This document shows, piece after piece, positions 10,139 through 21,706 of a DNA stretch of 64,000 nt. Under the pieces are notes generated by a model that searched no databases, had not been told where the DNA came from, and saw nothing but the letters and a program-made list of their open reading frames with translations. Positions within the stretch are counted from its first letter, which is position 1, and every line of letters starts with the position of its first letter. The DNA lies in NCBI GenBank assembly GCA_034769895.1, contig CM068368.1, positions 687,223,877-687,287,876 on the forward strand. The letters run 5' to 3'. Source of the stretch: Magicicada septendecula. Lineage: Eukaryota; Arthropoda; Insecta; Hemiptera; Cicadidae. The position numbers were made by a program, and so were the translations under genes.

Positions 10139-12301
10139 ATGCCGCACACCCACCAATACGATACAAGATATAAGGACAGTAGGGTAGGAGAGATGCAACG
10201 GGATGTAGATACATACGAAGAGCAACCCACAGACGAGATGGAAGTTATTACAATCAATAATATCGAAACTAGTACCGACGAAATACCTCACGTAGAACCA
10301 GAGATAGAAGTGACTGTCGACAACCAACCCAGACGGCCTGAAGAACTCCCACAACCGAACAAAACAACAGAAGGGACGAGGATGGAGAGTATGATGATGA
10401 GAATGATGGAACAGATGACGAAAAATAATGACTCGATGAATAAAAATATGGAAACATTAAAAGAAGATGGTAGGAAATCCCGGGAAGAGAACCAAAGAAA
10501 TATTGAGTTAGTGAATAGAAATATAGAGTCAATAAGGGAGGACCATCGGGACTTAAATAGAAATCTGGAATCGCTGAGTAAAAATATGGAATCGCTGAAG
10601 GAGGACCTAAATAAAAGGATTGACAATACTCATAAGTCTATGGACGCGCTGAACAGTAAAATCGACGATAACCGTCAAGCCATTAGAGAAGAATTGAACA
10701 CTACCTTAATTGAAATTAGCAGGAGGATGGAAGAAGGCAGTGATAAAATAAACACAAGAATAGACGTGGAGATTGCCGTTGTGAGGGAGGAAATCGTCGA
10801 AATAAATAAAAGATGCGAACAACACGACCAGGACTTGCAGCGAACCAGAGAAGAGGTCGACGGGAGACTCAATACCATGGAGGAGGTGACCGAAGCAAGG
10901 ATAGAGTCTTTAAAAAGGACAAATCAAGATGAGATAAAAAGGGTAAGGTTAGACGTAGGTGAGCGCTGCGAAGAAGTGAGTACCTCTGTAGATGCAGTAA
11001 GGAATTTAACTGTCGCAAATCGAGAGAGGATTGAAGAACTTAGACAGCAGGAAATAGTGCAAATGCGGGAGGAGATTGAGATTATCCGCAACCGTCCGAT
11101 ACCAGGTCAGTACTTATTACCGAATGATAACCGCGACGCTATCAATTTTAGAAATTATCGACGTAATCCCATCGAATTTTTAGCGCGTGTGGAAGAACAC
11201 TTGGCGCGGATTAGAGAAACTAGGTGGAATAACATAAAAAGTTTGATCGACGAATACTTTAAAGAAATCTACGACAATTGGTGGACCGCAACGCGCCACG
11301 AGGTTCATAGTTACGATGAATTCAAAACTCAATTCCGCGCAAAATATTGGTCCGAGGCGACGCAAAACATCGTACGAGACCATATATGTCACGGAAGATA
11401 CGATACGAACCGAGGAGGAACCATGACTTCATACTTCTTAGGTCAAGTATGTCTAGCAAGAAACCTAGAAACAAAGATACCGGAGGAATGTCTTGTCACA
11501 AAATTGTCTTATCACTTTGAAGAGGGTGTCGCAAAAGCACGTCAGTGGGGACAGATTAAGACAATAGGAGCTATGTCAGCGCTGCTCGAAGATCAGGAGC
11601 ACGAGGGATATTACCGTAGGAGTCGTCGACGAAATGACCAGTTTAATACCATGGGCGGCAATACGAACAATAATAATAATAACTACCCTCGAAATTCTCG
11701 AAATAATTTTAATAATAATGGTCAGACAAACCAAAATTATAATAACGCTGATCACAATAACAATAATAATAGGCCGAATAACCCGAATAATAATAATAAT
11801 AACAGTAATAATAATGGCAACCCGAATAACAATAATAATAACAATAACCGGCGACCCAATTTTAATAACAACACCAATCGACCACCAAACCAAGGCGGGA
11901 ATAACCAACCGTCGCAATATCGACGAGCAAATTATGTACAAGCCAATTACGACTCCGATAGAAGGCGACGATACCAACATAGAGACAGCTACAGTGGAGA
12001 CAGAGGAAGCATGAGAGGAGGACGATGGAGGAGTAGTAGCATTGAGGGTGACGACCGCAATAGCGACTACAGGCCACAAGTGAATTTTGTACAAGCCCAT
12101 GACCGGTCCGACCCAGGGAGACCTGATACCCGACCACAGCCAAACACCACGAATAATGATGACGAAGGAGATTGGGTGCCAGTCTGTGAGAGGCCTGGCT
12201 TTACAATATTGCACAACCGAGCAGGCAGCTCTAGAGAATCTAGACCCGGAGATGGCAGCCGACCCAGCACATCCCAAGACGCCAGAATACAATACCAATA
12301 A
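10139..12301 (+). CDS. Gag polyprotein of the gag-only LTR element, intact
   Basis: This is a 720-residue open frame from an ATG 135 bp after the primer site to a TAA at 12299-12301. Residues 1-80 are acidic; about 80-330 are a heptad-rich coiled coil; about 335-485 are a Gag capsid-like domain with WW (381-382), KYW (402-404) and HGRY near 418-421. About 509-590 is an Asn-run linker, and about 594-640 is a basic Arg/Gly/Ser-rich tail likely to bind RNA. No CCHC zinc knuckle, protease or later pol domain is present. Such a protein could build particles and package RNA, but reverse transcription and integration would need enzymes supplied in trans. The frame is undamaged, so it was recently under selection or very recently copied. 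Confidence 0.92.
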   Translation: MPHTHQYDTRYKDSRVGEMQRDVDTYEEQPTDEMEVITINNIETSTDEIPHVEPEIEVTVDNQPRRPEELPQPNKTTEGTRMESMMMRMMEQMTKNNDSMNKNMETLKEDGRKSREENQRNIELVNRNIESIREDHRDLNRNLESLSKNMESLKEDLNKRIDNTHKSMDALNSKIDDNRQAIREELNTTLIEISRRMEEGSDKINTRIDVEIAVVREEIVEINKRCEQHDQDLQRTREEVDGRLNTMEEVTEARIESLKRTNQDEIKRVRLDVGERCEEVSTSVDAVRNLTVANRERIEELRQQEIVQMREEIEIIRNRPIPGQYLLPNDNRDAINFRNYRRNPIEFLARVEEHLARIRETRWNNIKSLIDEYFKEIYDNWWTATRHEVHSYDEFKTQFRAKYWSEATQNIVRDHICHGRYDTNRGGTMTSYFLGQVCLARNLETKIPEECLVTKLSYHFEEGVAKARQWGQIKTIGAMSALLEDQEHEGYYRRSRRRNDQFNTMGGNTNNNNNNYPRNSRNNFNNNGQTNQNYNNADHNNNNNRPNNPNNNNNNSNNNGNPNNNNNNNNRRPNFNNNTNRPPNQGGNNQPSQYRRANYVQANYDSDRRRRYQHRDSYSGDRGSMRGGRWRSSSIEGDDRNSDYRPQVNFVQAHDRSDPGRPDTRPQPNTTNNDDEGDWVPVCERPGFTILHNRAGSSRESRPGDGSRPSTSQDARIQYQ

Positions 12302-14149
12302 ATAGAGTGGAAGGGCACAAAAAACCCCATGAATATCGACTAGTAAGAAATGATTAATATTAAGGATGGATAATATGTAATAGTAAGCAACATTTCTCAC
12401 CCAAACGTTTAGGGTATAAAAGATAAAATATATATATTTAAAAAACCATTGCTATAAACAAACTCATTTGTTGTTAAGCTACAAAAGGTTGAAGGTAACT
12501 AATTAACTATAACTAGTCAATTTGCCTTATCAAGTTACAAAAGTGTGTAGATTTAAGATGTAAGCCCAAACCATTTGTTACTGGTGAAAATTTACCAGAT
12601 CTATCACACCAAGGGATAGAAAATTATATAATATCAATCAAATGATTTAATAAGAAAAGACGTTTATTGTGTGACAAAGAGCCAGTAGTGGCTTGTAAAT
12701 ACAACTACTGTACTATACCTAGAGAAAAAATACGTATCCAGATGGATATTCTATGTAACTTAATGTTTATAAAATGATTATTGTATACCTCTCATAAAAC
12801 TCAAATGTTAAATTAAATCGTCCAGAATAAAGGTTCACCCAACTAACCTTTGAAGGAGTAAAGAGGCAGTATAACAAAGTGTGTAAAATAAAAGAAGGAC
12901 ATTATTATGGAATGTAAGGAAAGGAAAAAAAATAATATTTGTGAAACAAACCATGTAAACCCCAAGAATGTCTATGAAATTAGATATTAGTATGTTATTA
13001 TATTGTCAAATGAAATTGTAATTACAGCATAGTATATAGTATATAAAATCATCCAGAATAAGTGAAAACCACCATCACTTGAAGGAGTAGAGAAGAAAAA
13101 TAACAAAGAGTGTTAATTGTAAAGATAACTATTGTTATAATGGAATGAAAGGAAAGAAAAATGTTTGTCAATTATCAAATATTATACATCATCAGAATAT
13201 GTCAGAGAACATCAAACAAAAAAACCCATTTAGTATACAAACAATGTAAGCCCTGATAATTCAGGATGAATATAACTCGTTAAGAAGGATTTATTGGACT
13301 ACTGTGAAAACAAAAATATTGTAGACTCTAGATAGAACAAACCAAATGCATAAGTACTGTAAACATCAAAACAAGTGTATAATCTTAAGAATATTTAAAT
13401 GAACCAAAACAAATTGTTAACTAGTACATAAGTAACTATATAGCTGATAAAAGCATAGCAGAAAAACATCAAGTCTAAAAGAAGTAATTACCTGTAAGAA
13501 AGAAAGTATGTTAGCAAGTATAAAGATGGAAATGTGATCTAAATGAAAACCTCTGATACCTTGAATATTATAGTGAATGTATTATATTATTGAATATGAA
13601 TGATATGTGATATTTTTTTGAGTTGTGATAGTGCAACTATTGCCAGGTGCAATGTTTATTTTTTTCTCAGAGAAGAGTAATGCCTCTGAATCTGAGAATG
13701 TGTAGTGAGGAACGGCAGAGGATGTTAGCCATAGTGAGCCACCCTGATTCCGAAACCTCTACAACAGTTAGGGAATTATATTATGTTATTGTATCAAGGA
13801 ATATTATGAAAGAATCTGTGAGGTATGAATTATAATAACCATTAAGATAATCACGAATGCAAAGATATGTGATGAGAAAGTAGAATGTGAATAAGACAGG
13901 GAATAGTTAACTTGAGAAACAAGATCAATTGTAGTTGAATGACTTAGAGGGTAAGCAACTTGAAAATACTAGTAAATTAAGAATTGTACCGTTGGATAAA
14001 AAACCAACCTAGAGTAATACACCAATAGTATGTTTAAAAAATCAAAGAGTACAAGAGAAATTTTTTTTATTAAAGTATACTAAGAAACTGACATGAATTG
14101 ATAATTTTACAAAAAATAAATTTTTTCAAATGATCAATTTTAAAGAGGG
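12302..14149 (+). other. Noncoding segment of the gag-only element, copy 2
   Basis: Essentially identical to 5005-6852, including both paired hairpins (12829-12851 and 13060-13080). No pol motif in any frame. It could hold packaging or cis signals recognised by a helper element. Confidence 0.7.
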
Positions 14150-17100
14150 TGTATATGTAACATCACAAGATGTCACCTAACCTAAGTGTATGTTATCAGA
14201 TTTTATAAAAACAAAACAACCATGTAAATAGGTATATAATAGTAGAAATAACCAAGAAAGAAGAAACCAAGAAAGAAGAATGAAGCAGAAGTGCCACATG
14301 AAACAGTAACCCAAGGGCTGTTTGACACTACAACTAGACTGAGACTAAAACGAACTGATGGACAGAATAAATTTACATTCAGCTGTCAATTCAGTAAATA
14401 GTTGATGTAAACCGAATGTCATATGTAAACAAAAAATGAACTAATGAGCAGTTAAATACTGTGAAAGCAGAATTAGCATTTTGCTGATAATAGATGTGAC
14501 AATGACCAGTAAATTATGAATGCCAAAACTAATGTTAACAATGGCTACATAGTGAGAACTAAGATGTATTTCAGCATCAAATATACTTGTTAGAAAAGAG
14601 AACTATTTATAAGAGAGAATCTTATACAAATAAGATGTCTCCACAATTTACCGAATTGAGAACCAATAGGCATTATTAAGGCCAAATTTCAATGTAGGCG
14701 ATATGTCTTAGCAAGCTTAGACCAAACATTAGTCAGTAAATTGGCTATTGAGGATTAGCACAAGTGTAAACCAAAATACACAGAACTATGGTTATGCCTT
14801 GGCATAACAAAAAATGTTATTAAAACAATAGGTTTAATCATAATTTTCATTGTTAAGTAGTAGTTTAAAACGAACTAGCATAAAACGAAATGTCATAGTC
14901 AGTAGGATCATTTATTACAATGTATAGAGTTTAGGTGTACAAGTAATGTTCAGCAAAAAATGTCAGTACAGCATTAATGGTGTTCGCACATAAACATTTG
15001 ATTAATAAAATGTTATGTGAATACAAGCAATATTAACCAAAAGTGTAAAATCGGCGACTCATCAATAGCAGACGACAGTAAAAGTAATGTACCCGAACGT
15101 TGGTTTTATAACAATGTCGGTCAAAGTGAAAGTAATTCGACAACGAGTGATATCAAATTAAAGGAAAAAAAACAATCTTTAATTTGATAGTAATATTAAC
15201 CCAATCGCAACTGTATTTAGTGCGGGAGAGGTGTTAGCATCATTCTAAAAATGTACATCGGGAAACTGTTTAAGAATAATAACAAAAACGGCAACGAGCT
15301 GTCACCGCAACATTCGACGGTTAAAAAAAGCCGTTATCAACTGCCAAAAAGTGACACGTCACACCGACACACCTACCAAAGCCAATCAGAAAATTAGTTA
15401 GTAATTAACATTTTTGCCTAAGGCCGATCAAAGAAAGGGGTATATAAAGACGAAACAGCGAATTTTGAGACAGACCTTTACTGACTAGCGTGCAGCACAG
15501 ACGTGTGCCCGTCATCTCTACATTTTTTAATAACACTTAGCGTCATTTACATAGTACATTGGAACCAATAGTTCAACAACAAGAAACGACTACTTCGTGT
15601 TCATCCACAACAAACAACAGTGATTAAGTGCAGTTTCATTTTAATTTTGTGCGGGAATAACGAACAGAAAATAATTTATTGTTATTATTCACGATCCATT
15701 TTAATCAGAAGAGGATCGCATTATTCTGTTCTTGTGCGAGTTTAGTGCCGAAACCCAGTAATCATTATAATCCGATTACTGAAGTGATTAATAAGTTTTA
15801 ATTAAATAATTAAAACTCAGAAGGTAACAGTGTAATCATTACTAATCTTGATCTGAGCGCCATAACCTGTACTCTTTTCAACCATAACCTGTACTGACGC
15901 AAAACACAAAAACATTTTTTAAGATTACACCACGTCTCAATTTATTATACAAATTTGTTATTAGTAATTAAGCTATATGTTAGTTGTAAGGGTTCTCACT
16001 TGATAAATATTGTCACTAAACAAGCAAGCGTTGATGAAACGTGCGATCTTTCAACAGATCTTTTTTTTTTTAATTACTTTGCGAAAGTAACCTAAGACTT
16101 TGTTGATCAATTTTATGTCAAAAGGATTATTGGATATTGTGTAGGCATAATTGTTTTCTTTCGTGTCTCAAAGAATTCACTACTGAGATTATCATAATTT
16201 TAATATTAAAAATAAATAGCACCTGGACTTAACCAGATTTATAATTCATGTTCTGAGCAAGCCGTGTAAGGCATATAATAACTGACTTTTAATTGTACAA
16301 CTTTGTATGTTTGCATTATATTTGTTTTTTTGAATTCTCTATAAGGGTGTAAATAAACCCATTATTAACAGCATCACCTGATTTTGATTTATTTCTCTAG
16401 GATAACTGAATATTTTCTTTTAATAAGCTTAAACAACCTTCTGTTGTGTTTAACATATTGGAATAGCATTGCCAAAAGGTGGTACTCAACTATTTTAAAT
16501 TTTCTAATCATCCAGTAATTTTTATGTGTGGGTTTTACACGGGATTTTCCCTGAATAAATCCGTGTGGCGCCCACTAATTAATAAACAAGGTAACCTAAC
16601 CTTGCAACCAAAGGGAGTTGGTGATTGTAAGCTGAGTTGACAGTTTAGTGAACTTCTAGTAAACACAATCAGGTACGTAAAAGCATATATTTGTTTATGA
16701 TATTGTCCAGACTTTACGAGACGTGACATACTCAGACTACCTGCAACCTGGAGAAGAAGTTTTTACTACCAGTTTCAACCAGACGAGAACTATTATCAAG
16801 CAACCAACTGCTATACTTCATGTTTTAACTTAAGTTAATCTAGCACTTAAGTATAATCAACCTCACTATTTTATTTATTTAATACAAGGGGATTTTTTTT
16901 AAACAAGTATAATTAAACCATTGTAAACACTGTGAGTAACTTTGAATGTTTTATTTTAAATTACTTTACTACATTAGTAACCTTCAATTAGAAACAATCA
17001 TTCTCAACATTGAGTTATCTCAAAAGAACACTTCACACATAGTTGAACTTTGTTTTAACGAGACTTTTAATATTTTAACCTCGAATATAAGTTTAAACAA

Positions 17101-17290
17101 CAACAACACTTTTATTTTATTTCAAGTTAATTGTAAACACACACGTTTTCATTTTATTACAAATAGGTTAGACCAACTAGTGTGGCGTTTAAACGAAATT
17201 TAAACGGAATTTAAACATTATTTTAATATAATTACTATAAACAAATAAACATAATAATTAAAAAATAACCCCTAATCGCGTTTACTTATA
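14150..17290 (+). repeat. Candidate long LTR (3' LTR of the gag-only element)
   Basis: Same as 6853-9983 plus an 11-bp tandem duplication of GGAATTTAAAC-type sequence near 17206 and single-base differences near 15874 and 17085. It ends TTTACTTATA at about 17290, after which the copies diverge. It carries the same TATA/DPE promoter at 15441-15504. Confidence 0.5.
15441..15504 (+). promoter_or_regulatory. Pol II core promoter in the 3' LTR
   Basis: TATATAA at 15441-15447 and AGACGT at 15499-15504 repeat the spacing seen in the upstream LTR. From the 3' LTR it would drive transcription into the flanking LINE and the long-TIR element. Confidence 0.5.
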
Positions 17291-17291
17291 A

Positions 17292-17700
17292 TATAAATAA
17301 TATAACCCAGATATCAGACGAAATCAACAACAGGGAACTGCTAGAAACCGAGCATAGCATCAAATAAGAACATGTTCAGATTCAAAATAATCTACCAATT
17401 TATTAAATGAAGCTCAACAGAACTCTGATCAGGCCTCTTACAAAAGCATATGTTTTCAATTTGAATGTGTTTCAACGGAAAACAATAAGGGACATTTATG
17501 GCTCTGTCAAAACAAAGAGATCTGGAGAATGAAGTACAATTACGAGATAGATACTCAAAAGAGGTAGGAAAACCGAACAGACGGTGGCTGCAAGATGTGG
17601 AAACATATTCGGAAAGGACGGAATCAAGAACTGGAGACGCCTGGCAGGAGGAAGTAGTGAGTGGAGGAAGCGAAGGTCCATGTAGCGCTTTAGAAATAGA
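17292..17700 (+). pseudogene. Degenerate LINE reverse transcriptase C-terminal fragment
   Basis: Across shifting frames, plus-strand translation gives pieces typical of the C-terminal part of RTE/jockey-like LINEs: ISDEIN, LNRTLIRPLT, FQRKTIRDIYGSVK, GKPNRRWLQDVE and GIKNWRRLAG. There are several stops and frameshifts. Family placement is from memory of such tails. It abuts the 3' LTR. Confidence 0.6.
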
Positions 17701-17801
17701 AGAAGACAGCGCAGAAAGTAACAAAACGAACGAAAAGTAAATACGCATGTGAAACGCAGCACATCTCTGAATGTCCGTAAACTACTGTGAGTCTGACATT
17801 A

Positions 17802-20800
17802 TAGTACAGTCACTGAAGGAAAAAAATTCAAATGAAGTGGCTTCTACGAGATTTTTTGTATAAGGCTAGATAAAAGGGTGAGAAACAATTTTAAAAAAAA
17901 GTTTACAAAAATTCAGTCGCCGGTTTTCGAAAAAGGGAGGGGGAATGAACAAAAAATTCATTTTTCGTGATTATCTTAAAAAATAACACATTTTCGAAAA
18001 AAAGAAAAATTACAAAACTTAAAGAGCATTAAACTCTACGAAAAAGCTATTTAATTTTTTTTTGTCAGGCCAATACTTTGTGAGAAAAATGGAATTGAAA
18101 TATTCGAAAAAAATTGATTGTCGGAGTCCGCCCCGATGAGCGGGAAGGCTAATTTTTTCTGACATTGCAACATACAAATTTTAATAAAATCCGTTATAAC
18201 AGTCGTAGAGACAAAAATCAAAAAGCATTTTAAAGCTAAATGTTTGCACTTTTACATAAAATGAAAAGAAAATAATTAAATTATTAATAAATATTTAAAA
18301 TAAAGTAATAACTTTTTGTTTTTTATTTTTTTCAACTAATGCATAAACATATTAACAATTTATTACAAATGTATTTACATTAAAAAAAAACTTCACAATA
18401 TGAACTTCATTTATAGGTTTTTGAAAAAAATAATAAAAATTAGTATTGATTTATTGGCATAAAATGTGCGGGTTTTAAAATTTATAATTTTTTTGAGTTC
18501 CCAGGTACACAACATTTTCTTAACTTAAAATTTCTACAGAAATTTTCAAAATAAATATTTTTTAACAAAATTATGAACACGTATTGGTACGTGGTCTTCT
18601 ATAAGACTGCGGTGTAAAGAATTGTTAAAATTTAGTTAAATTTAAATAAATGTAGAAATATGTCCATTGCGCGTATTAATATTAATAGTTAAAAACTAAA
18701 AAAAAATATTAATATGTAACTATTGTACGTAAAACTACAATATTTGAGGTTTCTCTTCTACGTAGTGAGAATTTATATACGTGCATGGGCATAAAAAGAA
18801 CAGACCCTGAAAGTTGAAGAATTTTAGGGACAGCGAGGACAGCTGGTACATGCGCCATAGAGATATTGAATTAACGCAGTTCGATATTGAATGTTCCGTG
18901 AGTTCGATACTATTTTTTATATTGTATTTTGCTGGAAGTTCAATTTTATGTTTTAAGATTTGTGTTAGTAATTTTGATATTTTATAATTTGGTGCGGTTC
19001 TAGCGTTTATTAAAGGTGATAGGTTTATTGATTTTGTGTAATTTTATTAAGGAATTTAATTTTGGTGCACAAATTTTTCAAATATTGTGTATGATGAGGG
19101 AGAAATAGAAATAGAAGACTTGACTTTGAATCTTTTCGAGAAATTGGAGAAGACGATTTTTAAATATATTGCAACGTAACAATTGGCAAATTTATTATAA
19201 TTTAAATTTGTGGAGCCCCACGATCTTGGAGTACCAAATATATGCAACGTTACATATACACATAAATAGGCGTGAACGATCTCACGTTCAAGATTGACAA
19301 ATTCTTTAAACAATATAACATTTAAATTGGGTGTCAGGTGTATCTGCAATAAGAACTCTATGTAACTTGAAACGGTAATTAAAATTTATTTGATACTATA
19401 AAAAAATATGTGCACATGGCACTGACTTCGATTTTAAAACATTAGTTATTATTTGTTATTATGCCGTAAGGCTTAAGATATATACTGTACATCCTTACTG
19501 ACTAAATATTCTATGCTACTAATTATTATATAAAAGAAAAATCTCATTTTTAGACTACTCAATCTATTAATATGTTTCAAAATATCAATATTTAAATCTT
19601 TTTTTCTATATTGTAACGTACTCAAAATATTAATAGTTATTGTTTCTCAGTACTGTTTTCTCAAATACTAATTGTTTTTATTTAAATGCTTTGTAATCAT
19701 TTTATATCATATTAATTTGAGCTCTTGTTACGTTAATCGTATTTCTAAAACATCTATGATTTTAACTCTACTATACAAGAAACATTGCTCTTATTTTTAA
19801 ATAAAATATTAATGTCTTTAACTGTCTTTGAATTCTTTGTATGATTAAGATATGAATAAGTTGTCTATCACCTTATTGTCGTCAATCATACTCGATCATT
19901 TTTGTTCCATCGGTGTTCGTCCTCGTCTCGCCTCCAGCGTCGGCTGTCTCTCTTCTCCTCTTGTCCAGCGTCGGCTGGCTCTCTCTCTGGAACTCTCCTC
20001 TTGTCCAGCGTCGTATATCTCTCTGGAACTCTCCTCTTGTCCAGCGTCGTATCTCTCTGGAACTCTCCTCTTGTCCAGCGTCGTATCTCTCTCTGGAACT
20101 CTCCTCTTGTCTAGTGTGGAATCATTAATGGATCTTCTTAAGTAGTGCTGTTATTAATTAAAATGATTGTCTTTACAGCTTAGTTACGTATTTGTACGTA
20201 ACTGGCAAATTTAAATAAATACGCCGTGCTGACGGGCATAAGCTCCCGCTGCACCGTGGATGATTCAAGAAAGAGAACCACTGTAGCTTGCGTGTCCTAT
20301 TTATACCCATGTCTTGGTCGACACCCTACAGTGATACAAAATCGACATGTTAGAAACTGTCTCTGGCGTCAGTTCCCCCACTCTTTGTCAAATTCGCTAT
20401 TTTTTATATTTCTGCGAATTGCAGAGTCCTGTAAGTATACTCTATACTTATGTTATAACTAATTTTACAACACATGATCACTGTAATTTTGGACATTGCA
20501 ACTTAACCCTTTCGATTTGTACACAGTTATTTCACTATTGCACTTGTACGGTGTGTCACTTTCGCGTGGTTTTCGTACACAGTATTTAGTAAATTTATTT
20601 ACATTTTATGGTGCTTTTGGATTTTAATTCTTAATTCTAGTTTATGAATAATTACGGAAAAACAGTAATTGTGCAATTATTCATCTTGGGGTGGCAAACT
20701 CGCCTGCAGAGACCTGCGTTCACACACACTAGCAAAATACTGGTGTACACACTTTCAGTTACATTTGTGTGTGTGTGCACGTTGATTCAGGTCGAAACAC

Positions 20801-21703
20801 CTGTTCATATTTTTGTCTAAGCCAAGCCTGCAATCCCTAACATGCTTATTTCTAATATATTATTAATTATTTACAGTTTATTAAGTAAATTTAAATTTTT
20901 ATATTCCATGCTCAGTACATCACTTATTTTTACTGTCGCAATATTTTATCATTATAAAAATAATTGTTATAATTAAATTTTATAAATAAATAATAAATGT
21001 ACTAAAAAGTTAATTTCCACCTTGATAATTGTGAAAAATTCCGAAAAATTGAAGAAAAAACGATATTTTAATAATTTTGTAAATCATAATAAGTTATAAG
21101 TAAACAATTTATAATTGTATAAATAAGAAATGTGTTTTAAAAGTTATTTTATTGTCAAAATCTTCAATGATTGGAAGGAAAACTATTTTTGAATATACTG
21201 TATTTATAAAGTGCATTTTTTAATAACATTTTTATTATAATACGTAATAAATAAGTAAAAATTATACATAATAATATATACATAAATGAATAACAATGAG
21301 TTTTTAAACTTACATTCTTGAAAAAATTGCATGTCTACTAAATAAACATTTATTTTATGTGAAAATCCACCTTGTGAAAAATTTGGCCAAATTTGAATTA
21401 ATTTTTCTACTAAAAGTATCGCCCTGACAAAAAACATGTTAATAACCTTTTTTATGCAGAATGTTATGCTCTTTGTTTTTGGTATTTTGTATTGTTCTCA
21501 TAAATTTAATATTTTTAAAGATAATCACGAAAAATGAATTTTTTATACCTTCCCCCTCCCTTTTTTCGAAAACCCGCGACTGAATTTATGTTAACATTTT
21601 TTAAAATTCTTTCTTACCTTTTTATCTAGCACTATGCAAAAAATCTCGTAGAAGCCACTTAATTTGCAATTTCTATTTTTTTTCGGCTTCAGTGACTGTA
21701 CTA
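17802..21703. mobile_element. 3.9-kb non-autonomous element with long terminal inverted repeats
   Basis: TAGTACAGTCACTGAAG at 17802 is mirrored by CTTCAGTGACTGTACTA ending at 21703. Inverted similarity continues for about 300 bp on each side, sharing GTGGCTTCTACGAGATTTTTTG, GGGAGGGGGAA and TTCATTTTTCGTGATTATCTT blocks. Both ends are flanked by TTA (17799-17801 and 21704-21706), fitting a 3-bp target duplication; a 2-bp TA duplication with termini CAGTCACTG is an alternative. No transposase is recognisable inside. The superfamily is open: TTA suggests PIF/Harbinger, TA suggests Tc1/mariner. Confidence 0.75.
19929..20118 (+). repeat. Minisatellite, 34-39 bp period, about 5 copies
   Basis: CTCTTGTCCAGCGTCG recurs at about 19957, 19996, 20032, 20066 and 20102 (the last copy mutated), separated by TATCTCTCTGGAACTC-type sequence. 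It lies inside the long-TIR element. Open frames across it are repeat artefacts. Confidence 0.85.
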
Positions 21704-21706
21704 TTA

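Larger units (their letters stand above)
9984..17290 (+). mobile_element. Full-length copy of the gag-only LTR element (internal region plus 3' LTR)
   Basis: Order: primer site (9986), intact gag (10139-12301), noncoding segment (12302-14149), purine run and 3' LTR (14150-17290). With the shared LTR at 6853-9983 this makes an element of about 10.4 kb. No pol domain is visible, so it resembles the non-autonomous gag-only class (TR-GAG type). Near-identity of the two LTRs implies very recent insertion or recombination. Directly after 17290 comes degraded LINE sequence; no target duplication can be read because the left end is another copy. Confidence 0.75.

Noticed and set aside
3595-17290. Telomeric HeT-A-type non-LTR element
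   Set aside because: Gag-only tandem layout fits, but a tRNA-Lys primer site at the repeat border and a polypurine/TG junction favour an LTR element; no poly(A) junction separates the copies.
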